Part shown: positions 23,128 through 31,116 of the stretch, piece by piece
Layout of the letters: every line of letters begins with the position of its first letter
How positions within the stretch are numbered: position 1 is the first letter of the stretch
Origin: Massospora cicadina
Taxonomy: Eukaryota; Entomophthoromycota; Entomophthoromycetes; Entomophthorales; Entomophthoraceae
Length of the DNA stretch: 64,000 nt
Direction: 5' to 3'
Assembly (NCBI GenBank): GCA_022478985.1
Contig: JAKSZP010009317.1
Span: forward strand, 121,248 to 185,247
Made by a program: the position numbers and the translations under genes
Notes under the pieces: generated by a model
The model's database searches: none
Told to the model about the DNA's origin: nothing
Seen by the model: the letters and a program-made list of their open reading frames with translations, nothing else

Positions 23128-23975
23128 AGCTGGTCATCAGGAGGCCTAAGAGGTTAAGTTAGCAGGCCTTCCTGACCTCAAAGATACCATGGACCAACGC
23201 TGGGTTTAGTCCAGATATGCCCAGGTTGGTATAGAGGATGTGCATGATGCTCAGCCCTGTGTTATGGCAAGGGCATTAAAACGCACTAGCTACATTCTTA
23301 ATGGCAATGGTTCAGTTCAGTAACTCAGCGAATGGGTTTCAAAACCCATTCAATTTTTGAAATTTTTAAATTGGGTCAGCCATGCCTACAAGCAATAACT
23401 TTAGTTTGGTCAATCTAGAGATATAGTACCCTTCCTGATGGAAGTGTGCGCCTATTGGTGCACTAAGGCTTAGCACCACTCCCACCAGTTAATGATTCCC
23501 CATCCATTGGTTATGTATGTTCCCTTGTGACCAACTTCCTTGTTGGTTGACTTCCTATTAATAAATCTTCCATTAGTATACATTTTTAAAATGGTTCCTT
23601 GGACAAACCTATGCATGGACCTCCTCAAGGAGGTCTCTAACAGTGTTGGTCATCACATTTTCACAAAATTTATTTCCCATATCTGGTACATCGCTAGGCT
23701 GCCCTGGTCTCCTCCAGACCAAAGCACCCAAACACACCTGCACCAATCTTCTCTTGGTTGTGGACTCCTCATTGAGTTCCAACCAAGTTTTATTATTAAT
23801 ATTGTATCTCATATTAAATGCTGTCCAGTACACCCTTGCCCTGGGTCCCTTATGCTTTGGCATTCTCTGCAGTGCCCTGTTCCTTATCTTACTAATGACT
23901 AGTTCCATGGAGGTGTGGCTGTGCACCTCACACCACCTCTCTGGGAACGGGAGAGTTACAGACATTCTCCTTACA
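23128..23975 (+). repeat. A1 3' LTR, remaining 848 bases (after B2)
   Basis: It matches the reverse complement of the solo LTRs: agctggtcatcaggaggcc at the start, the gacctcctcaaggaggtct hairpin (about 23617-23635), gttggttg (23542-23549) upstream of an aataaa, and the terminal block gagagttacagacattctcc followed by ttaca (23975). Confidence 0.8.
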
Positions 23976-24059
23976 GTTAGGGGTGTGCTGCCTGTTTCTT
24001 GGTTTGGTTTGGTGGATTCAGGATTTTTGCAATTACTTTTGGTTTTTTGTAGTGGGTTT

Positions 24060-24545
24060 AAGTATATGAGGAGTCCAAGTCTGACCCCAAAATGAATGTA
24101 GCTCATCTGGGTTTGGTCCCAACAAGGGGTTAGTCAAATGAGGGATCAATTTTTATCTGGGATATTTGCTAATAATTTTCCCTCAATTTTATAGATATTG
24201 GAGGTACCCAAAGCGATTGTTGCTGCATCAGGGTTTGGATCCAATAAAGGGTTATTTGATTGGGGTTATTGGCTTTTATTGGGGATGATTGCTGACCAAT
24301 TTCCTCCATTTTTATTACTATTGGGGATTCCCAAAATGATTGTAACCTCATCAAGTTTTGGATCTAATAAGGTGTTAGTCAAATGGAGGGACTGATTTTT
24401 GTTGGGGACTATTGCTGACTAATTTCTTCCAGATTTATTGCTATCAGGATATCCTAAAGTGAATGTATCCTCAATGAGTATTGGGTCCAATAAGGGGTTA
24501 GTCAGTTGAGGGGACTTATTTTTGTCAGGGAAAGTTGCCAAAAAA
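24060..24545. repeat. Tandem repeat, unit about 123 bp, nearly four copies
   Basis: The anchor phrase (gg-tccaataaggggttagtcaa and variants) recurs at about 24115, 24237, 24360 and 24484, spaced 122-124 bp. Between anchors each unit has tttttattggggatgattgctgac-like and cccaaaatgattgta-like stretches. Units are diverged, so the array is old. No coding sense was seen. Confidence 0.8.
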
Positions 24546-26145
24546 ATTCTCTAATAGCATTAATACTTGATCTCCCCCAATTATCTTTGTTTAACTCAAG
24601 GTAAATTATTTCCCTGCATGGGGAGCAAATTGTTGGGGGTTGTCCCCCTAGTTGGTAGGGCTTTCTCCATCCCTGTGGAGAGTGGGTGCTCAGAGTTTGG
24701 GGGTACTGGGCTGAGAAATGACTTTTTTTGGGTGGGAGGTATTGCCTGCTAGTACCTTTGCTTTGCCATTAGTTGCCTCAACAGTGGGACCTCCAGTCTC
24801 CACCAAAGCATTGATGTTGGTGCCCCTTGAGGTTGAGCTGCCCTTGGAGAGGTTTTTGTTACTATTATACTAGTTATTGTCACAGCTAGTGACATATTTC
24901 CTGGAATTAACCACCCTCTTAAAGCCAAGTCCAACAAGCCCTTGGGGCAGAGACCAGAACCCTTAGGGTCACTGATGACCTTTCTAAGGTCATTAACAAA
25001 AAATGGGTTTTGGCTTTGCCAGCCAGAGCTGAGGAAAATGGCTTATTTGAGGTGAAAACTCAGGTGGGAATCAAACTTAACACCCAGAAAATTATAAGAT
25101 ATAAGGTTACAAAAGCAGGCCAAATTTGAAAATTTTGATTTTGTTGAAGAATGATAAATTTGTAGCTCATATCAGATTTCAATAACCATTTGGAATCTTC
25201 ATGAATCAACCTCCTATAAATTAAGTCCCAAGATGAGAAAGGATTTGCTTCTCTCAGATATTCTGATCACCCTAATAAAGCCTAGAAATTTTGGGGCCAT
25301 TTTTCTATATAATTGTTGTTTTCTTCAGCAAAAAAATACACCTCTCTGAAGTTCTGTGATGGCTAGAGTTTGTTTTCCGCTCTGGTTTGCACCCACTGCT
25401 GTATGTGAGGCCTACACCCACCTTGCTACCTATTCCACTGGCTCCACCTCCTCATAATTCTCTGGCCTTTGCTCCAGATTTTATACCACCCTTCCCAGCT
25501 CCCAGGGCCTCTTGTCCCTGATGGTTGTGGCCAGTTTGGTGTACGTTTTGCTCCAAATATTTATATGGAGTCATAATACTAACCATATAGGACATCTCTT
25601 TGTTTTGTTGGGTCCCTTGGCCTTATTGTATCACCTTTGGCCTGTGTCTTTCCCTTCAGTGACCTCCTGCGCTCCAGTTTCCCTGACAGTTATTTCTACT
25701 TTTGACATTGATTGTGGCATTTGTGGATGAGTTTCTTTTTTATAATCAGGTCATACTGCTGACATTTTTAATTTATCAAGTTTGTTTGGTTTACTGTAGC
25801 ATCTTTGTCAACACTTTTATTAGTTTCAGCAGATGCACCCACACTGAATAGATTGCCCATTTGGTAGGAGTTTTTATTTTTTGCTAAAAGTTAAGTTACT
25901 GTTGGCTGTTGGCTCTATGAGCTAAGCTCTGCTGGGCAGGATTCCCATTTGTAACTGCAGCTGTTGAAAGTCATGTGTACTGCTTTAATTTAGGGCAGTA
26001 GGCATGATCTAAAAAGTTGCTTTTTCTAAACTATACCAGGTCACTTTTTTAAAAAACAGATACTAAAGTGCAAAAGATTGATGCAAGTATTAGTGTAAGT
26101 ATTAGTCCAGTGTCAATAAATAATTTAGTAAAAATATTAAAATGG
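24546..26145. other. Unassigned sequence between A1 and the ORF1-only element
   Basis: No gene, LTR or repeat was recognised. Open frames here are short (the longest, 25512-25730, encodes 72 mostly hydrophobic residues) and have no supporting homology. It could be an old, unrecognisable transposon. Confidence 0.5.
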
Positions 26146-26179
26146 ATCAGAAGGAATGAATTTCAAAACTCTCTTTAAC

Positions 26180-26201
26180 CGCTCATAGTCACTTTTGAGC
26201 G
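26180..26201 (+). other. Predicted 5'-terminal RNA hairpin of the ORF1-only element
   Basis: cgctca (26180-26185) pairs perfectly with tgagcg (26196-26201) around a loop containing cactt, 13 bases from the element's 5' end. The LINE has a different 6-bp stem (35454-35471) at a matching place with the same cactt in the loop. Confidence 0.5.
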
Positions 26202-26256
26202 ATTTTAAATTTAAGTTTATTTATCTACAGCCATCTGCCCAAAAACCTATTCTTTG

Positions 26257-27962
26257 ATGTCCTTGGCTCTGCCGCCTGCCACCCCAGTGTGGGGTAGCAG
26301 TGCACCCCCACCTAGCGTTTTCCGCCCTGCAGGCAAGCGCGTTTGGATGGGTTCAAACAGCCCGCCCACTGCTTCCAACCGTTTTGTCCCCCCACGGGAC
26401 TTAGCGCTCCACCTGGCGCGCGTCCACCCTTCTCGCCCCCATCCTCTCGCCCTCCCTCGCTCTGCTATCCGCTATTGCCTCAGAGTGGACTATGGGCGTT
26501 TGTTCCCATATGCCAATAAGGCAATTATTGACCTAGCCACTACAGCCTTTGCGCCAGCTGGCTTTATAGACTTCCACCCTTTTAAGGGCTACTTTGACAT
26601 TGGGTTCCAATATGAGGAGGATGCTGAAGCGGCAGCACAAACTCCTCTAATTTATAAAAAAAAACCCCATTCCCACAACCCGTACTCGCCTCCCTTCAGA
26701 CACCACGCTAGTGGTATCCTTTGCAAATCTCCCATCCCACCTTCCACCCCAGGTTTTGTATGACCAGTTGGTCGCGGGGCTCATGGCTTATGGCACTCAG
26801 CCCAACCTCATCTTTGCCATTCCATCTGGTGCAGAATGCCTTGCTGCTCCTCGTGCAACAGCCACCATCATACCACACCACCCTACCATAGCCCAACAAA
26901 TCCCACCCCGCGCTAGTGTGGCTGCAGCGCCAGATCATTTCTTTTGGGCTCGGGTCAATAATGGTAGGCAGATTTGTTCCCTCTGCTTTGGCATCGACCA
27001 TGCAAAAAGAGCGTGCCCTAAGGCCAAATCCGCTGATGCAACTTCTGAGCCCCCTCTGGAGGTTCAGTATGGGGCACTTTGCTGCCCCCTCCCACCCTCC
27101 AATCTCATTTAGTGGGCCCACATGGAAAATCAGCCCCACCCAAAACCTCCATCCTCACTCTCCCACCTAAATCTAAGCCAGCCAATCAGAGCAATGCTTG
27201 GACCAATATTCACACCCAAGCAGCTGCCCATTCACCCAATCCTACCCACTCAAATTTAAATGCCACTATTCCAGTGAACCAAAATCCATGGGATCTATTG
27301 GCTGAAACTGACGAATCAGGTAATATCATCATTAGTAAGCATACAGGTCAACCTCTCTGCCATGGTGATTATGGTCAGGCAGAATTTTTCCTTCCTGACT
27401 TTGATGAAACCCCTACCCCTCACCATTTCACTCCTCTACCCAATACAGCCCCCTTTCAAAGTGACCACCAGCTCGCCTTAGCTGCGGTGGCCTCTCCTCA
27501 TTGCCCAAAACTACGTACCGCGGTGGCCCAGTCAGTGGCTCAGCTCCAGCATGGCCTGCCCACCATCTTCTTCCCCCCGACTTCCCTGAATCTCCCTGCA
27601 GTGACATCTCAAAACTATTTGATGATGCTGAAATCGCTGTTATGAATGTCGCAACGCTTGCTTCATTCAACCCCTCAGCCAAAATCACCTGCCACAGTAT
27701 CTCCCTTTTCACCCAACTTCCTGAAGCCCGCAAAGAAGCTGAAGTTCTCCTCGCAGCTTTTGTTGAAACACTTTCCTATCATTATCTTGATGCAGAAGTG
27801 GAAAACTCCTACTACGCTGACCTCAGCCCCCACTATGCAGATGCCCCAACACCCTGGCTCTCTGCTCTGATCTGGTACTGTAACCAACACCCCTTGATCG
27901 AGGTGGGTCTTTCTGAAAACCAACCCCCTGACCCCTCCTCACCCTCTGCCATGGTGGGTTAA
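26257..27962 (+). pseudogene. ORF1 of the ORF1-only element: two RRM-like blocks plus CCHC zinc knuckle
   Basis: The protein starts at ATG 26257. It has a Pro- and basic-rich N-terminus (about 70 residues), then a first fold block YCLRVDYGRLF...FDIGFQYEEDAEAAA (about 26475-26640) and a second VVSFANLPSHLPP, then LYDQLVAGLMAYG (about 26715-26800). The knuckle CSLCFGIDHAKRAC (C-x2-C-x4-H-x4-C) is at 26975-27016. The LINE ORF1 shows the same order: FRVRVYLDI...LDLGFESKIAADEAAA, LTFDFLPTTV...LKDGLAIYG, then CTHCDAFGHKAHMC. A long C-terminal part (27079-27962, SALIWYCNQHP near the end) is unique to this element. Frame changes (in the nine-A run near 26660, near 27090 and near 27600) make this copy defective, though each segment is open. 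It probably binds element RNA. Confidence 0.75.
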
Positions 27963-28228
27963 GCAGTTTCTGCTTCCCACCTGGTTAGTAGTTTGTTTTG
28001 CCATTTTGAGTGTTGTGATCGGTACTGTCTGTCCCCTGGTCAGCATACCTCGAATAAATCAGAAGGAATGAATTTCAATTGTGGGAATGTTCATCACTGG
28101 ATTAATTTAATATAGGTATTTGTGAAGCAATAGCTTCAAACAACTTTTGACATGATATATCTTATGGCTGGGGTATGTTCAAAGTCCAGGTAAGTATGAG
28201 ATCATAGCAGGATGAGCTTAAATTATTC

Positions 28229-28440
28229 TAGATGGCTATTGTTTTTGTATAACTTGACCAATGAAATCAACTAAATTTGACAAAATAAATTGTTGTAGAT
28301 GGCAACCAGTAATTATAGCATAAGTTGACCAATAAAATCAACTAAATTTAATAAAAGGAATTATCTTATATAATGATCATTAAATTTAGCATAGATTGAC
28401 CAATAAAACAACTAAAGTTAATAAAATAAATTAATAGTAT
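28229..28440. repeat. Tandem repeat, unit 71 bp, three copies
   Basis: ttgaccaatgaaatcaactaa and close variants start at 28254, 28325 and 28396, exactly 71 bp apart, in AT-rich DNA. The sequence between them is partly conserved. No coding sense. Confidence 0.75.
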
Positions 28441-28614
28441 AGTTGTTTATGAGTTACAATATATTATATATATGCAATAATGTTTATTTTTGTATAGAAA
28501 TAGTGAGGTTTCAAAATTGATATATGGAGATAGTGATTTTAAAATAAAATTGGAGAAAAAAAGTACTTTTAAAAAGGCACTAAACTTTTTTTTGGAAAAA
28601 AGAACTAGCTTTAG

Positions 28615-28967
28615 TTTTTTGTGAAAAAAGAACCTCCCTCAAAAAAAGCTCTAAAAAGTATGAAATAATTGAGAAATTATAAATACTCAATAAAACCCTT
28701 TTTGAAGTCGGCGCCTTATTCCAACCTGCCTTGTAGAATTTTGCTCACAAGTACAAATTATATCTTATGTCTGGATTAGGTATAAGTGTAAACTATAAGC
28801 AACTTATATATACAGTGCTAAGTATATATATATTATAAATAGCTATTATAAGGCAGTTTAAAATACGGTGCCGACTTCAAAAAGGGTTTTATTGAGTGCT
28901 AATAATTTCTCAATTATTTCGTACTTTTTAGAGTTTTTTGTGGGAGGTTCTTTTTTTCCCAAAAAAA
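28615..28967. repeat. Long inverted repeat (about 100-bp arms), foldback-like element
   Basis: The arm 28615-28715 (ttttttgtgaaaaaagaacc...gaagtcggcgcc) is the reverse complement of 28867-28967 (ggtgccgacttc...ggttctttttttccc), with about ten differences. The 151-bp centre is AT-rich and noncoding. It may be a MITE or foldback transposon; no target duplication could be fixed. The transcript would fold into a long hairpin. Confidence 0.75.
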
Positions 28968-29079
28968 TTCTTATTGAAATTGGTCGTTATGGCAAAACGG
29001 GAGAAAATCTCACAACGTGAGCCCAGGTGGGTTAAAAAGTGTTTAAAAAATTGGTACTTGATCAATTCTAAGTAAAAAG

Positions 29080-29273
29080 CAGTAAAACCTGCCTAAAATG
29101 GAACACGATCGTTCCAGAGTTTTTCGTTTTAACACGTTTCCGGTATATAGGGCGTCTGGCTTAGACAGATTTCACTGTATTTTTTACATAGGAAATAACT
29201 CCGTTCCGAAAAATTTACTCTCCATTCATAAGGTTTCCGGTATGTAGGGCGTCCGGCTTAGATAGGTTTACTG
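29080..29273. mobile_element. Miniature DNA transposon, pogo/Tc1-like (194 bp)
   Basis: The left end cagtaaaacctgcctaa and the right end ttagataggtttactg form imperfect terminal inverted repeats, with TA after the right end. A second right-end-like block (gtttccggtatatagggcg...cttagacagatttcactgta, about 29140-29179) repeats the final block at 29231-29275, so the right half is duplicated in tandem. CAGT...ACTG ends are typical of pogo-like MITEs. The left flank is AG rather than TA, which weakens the call. Confidence 0.5.
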
Positions 29274-29444
29274 TATTTGCTTTTTTTCAAATCTATTGGA
29301 TAATCTCATTATTACACCAGATATGTGGTTTATCATATCGTCACCCAAAGCGAAAGTAATTTCAGGTGTTACACTTTAAACAGTTATTTCATAAAATTTA
29401 ACCCCTAATTAATTTCAATTCCGCCTTATTTTATTAAAGAAATT

Positions 29445-30279
29445 ATGATGAGAGGGCTTTTCATAGTGTTGGAAGGATGCGATCGTGCTGGAAAAACGAC
29501 ACAGTCTCAATTGTTGCAGAGTTTTTTTCAATCAAAGGGTAAAATCTGCGAACTTGTTAAATTTCCAGGTATTTATTGCTATCTTAAAAAGAAATTTAAT
29601 TTTTTTAACTAAATAGACTTTTAGATCGAACAACCCTACTTGGCAAAGCAATAAACAGTTACCTTCAAAAGACACATATCTTTTTCTGACCAGGCCATAC
29701 ATCTTCTTTTTTCCGCTAATCGTTGGGAACTGATTGAAACGTTAGAGTCGAAACTTAAATCGGGAGTGAACTTGATCGTTGATCGGTATGCATTTTTCGG
29801 GTGCCGCTTTCACTTCTGCAAAGGCAATATTGCAACGTAGCTTTTGCTAAAATTTAAAATAGGGCTTGAATCTAGACTGGTGTAAAGGCTGTGACAAAGG
29901 GCTATTGAAACCCGATCTTGTTTTGTTTCTAGATACCTGCAACAAAGTAATGGCAAAAGAAAGGATTTTTGGGGCGAAATTTTGAGAATGTAGACTTTCA
30001 AATTAAAGTGCGAGACCAATTCTATCTTCTGAAAGATGATTCTTGGAAGGTAACTTATATTACATAGCCCATCTCTGGAAAGATTTTGTATTATTTTTTA
30101 AATTAATTGCAAATAGTTTGCTTATTAGGATTTTTATTTTGTTAATAATGCTGTTTGTTGCCTAGATAATTAATGCTTCTGGCTCGATTGAAGAAGTCAA
30201 GAAAGAAATTGAAGCTCATGTCTTAGCCCTGCTTAATCAAGGTACAATTGGCCCAGTGCAAAGGAACCTTTGGTGCTGA
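29445..30279 (+). CDS. Thymidylate kinase (dTMP kinase), four exons, with three single-base frameshifts
   Basis: dTMP kinase phosphorylates dTMP to dTDP for DNA synthesis. Proposed exons are 29445-29568, 29625-29823, 29863-30049 and 30166-30279. Start MMRGLFIVLEG leads into the P-loop GCDRAGKTTQ (residues 11-20), whose Arg marks the eukaryotic class. Then come AIHLLFSANRWELIE, the DRY motif in LIVDRYAF, LNLDWCK, LLKPDLVLFLD, the lid region ending ENVDFQIKVRDQF, and a C-terminus IEEVKKEIEAHVLALL. The frame holds only if one base is dropped from each of three homopolymer sites: T5 at 29681-29685, T5 at 29793-29797, and T5G4 at 29966-29974. With that, the coding length is 621 nt (206 residues), normal for the family. 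Intron 2 is a 39-nt GC-AG intron (29824-29862); introns 1 and 3 are GT-AG. It is either a real gene with sequencing errors or a young pseudogene. Confidence 0.85.
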
Positions 30280-30797
30280 TTTTTAAAATTTTTAACATTC
30301 AGCTTATTGGATTTTAATGAAACAATATGCATATAATCATGGATCTTTTAAAGCTGTCTTTATAAAATTAAAGTTACAAAATGTTTTTAGATTGAGTTTT
30401 AATACTATTTACAAGTTATAAAAATTAGAACCTATTTCGAAAATAAAAAGAATACTGCAATAAACTGGAACGAAAAACAATAGCAAACAAAAAATAGCGA
30501 AAATTAATAGACATAATTTTAAAACTTTAGTCGGCTAAAATTTATGCTGGAAGATTGAAAAGGAATCTAATTTTAATATTGTATATCATCTTTATTATAG
30601 TTTTCAATGCGCTGTAGTATTAATCAATAAGCGTACATAATAGCAAAAGTTTCAATGGATGCAAAATTGTAACACTCTGGCCTCGAATCTACCTGCCTCT
30701 TTAAATTTTGACTGATTAACTTTACAAAAATTTGTAATTCGATTACGATCCTTAAAACTAAATAGTGGTATATAATTTAATAAGTAGATCTCTTTCA
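30280..30797. other. AT-rich intergenic sequence, nothing recognised
   Basis: Downstream of the kinase gene. No open frame of note, repeat or element boundary was seen before the SINE duplication at 30798. Confidence 0.5.
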
Positions 30798-30816
30798 TTA
30801 AATCCTATCATTTTTT

Positions 30817-31097
30817 TAATTTTATTCGAGGTGGGCTGACCTGAGGACGATACCGCACCGATTAAAAGGGAAATCGAATGAATGGGAAAGGTGGATAAAA
30901 TCCGGAAAATCTCCATGCGTGGCGTATGATAGGCCAGGAACTCCATGGACCGCCTTTGCTATTTGCTATCTCGGTTCGGGGCATTGGTGCGCAACACCAA
31001 CACAGTCATAATTGTCCCCTACCCAAAGTTCCTGTACCTGAAGTGAACTCGGGAGGCAGTGGTAGAGGTCCCTTTCTACCACTAGGGTATCCTCTCC
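30817..31097 (-). mobile_element. SINE, copy 1 (281 bp)
   Basis: It is flanked by a 19-bp perfect duplication (ttaaatcctatcatttttt) at 30798-30816 and 31098-31116. Read on the - strand, the head has a strong hairpin (agtggtaga...tctaccact) and a gagttcacttc segment resembling a Pol III B box. The body matches the copy at 34827-35098, and the tail is caggtcagcccacctcg then aataaaatt. The tail matches the 3' ends of the ORF1-only element and the LINE. It is noncoding and probably mobilised by the LINE enzyme. Confidence 0.85.
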
Positions 31098-31116
31098 TTA
31101 AATCCTATCATTTTTT

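Larger units (their letters stand above)
2466..23975 (+). mobile_element. Ty3-type chromodomain retrotransposon A1, interrupted by B1 and B2
   Basis: Order on the + strand: 5' LTR fragment (2466-2845), leader and gag remnant, retropepsin, reverse transcriptase, RNase H and integrase up to 6719. Element B1 (6720-13913) is inserted there. The integrase linker and chromodomain resume at 13914, and the 3' LTR starts at 14304. Element B2 (14345-23122) lies inside that LTR, which then continues to 23975. Without insertions A1 would be about 5.5 kb. Domain order (RT-RNase H-integrase-chromodomain) places it among chromoviruses of the Tf1/sushi kind. Stops and frameshifts throughout show it is inactive. 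The string gttag is found just before 2466 and just after 23975, but see the findings. Confidence 0.8.
26167..28057 (+). mobile_element. ORF1-only (HAL1-like) LINE derivative, full length, 1.9 kb
   Basis: It is bounded by a perfect 21-bp duplication (atcagaaggaatg...tttcaa) at 26146-26166 and 28058-28078, the long, variable type produced by LINE target-primed integration. It starts aactctctttaacc, close to the LINE start aacttttctttctc. It encodes an ORF1-type protein with a zinc knuckle and no reverse transcriptase, and ends gtctgtcccctggtcagc, then a tail ending cctcgaataa, which is also the LINE and SINE tail. The arrangement is that of mammalian HAL1, an L1 relative that keeps only ORF1 and borrows ORF2. 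That use of the LINE enzyme is inference. Confidence 0.85.

Noticed and set aside
24060..24545. CRISPR-like array
   Set aside because: Units of about 123 bp repeat along their full length with no unique spacers, and the DNA is eukaryotic. It is an ordinary diverged tandem repeat.
25512..25730. Small hydrophobic protein, possibly membrane-spanning
   Set aside because: 72 codons in AT/T-rich noncoding-looking DNA with no homologous copy or conserved start. Hydrophobicity follows from T-rich codons.
26254..27962. Possible host gene with a zinc knuckle
   Set aside because: The 21-bp flanking duplication, the LINE-like tail and a second copy at 1-2460 show it is a mobile element.
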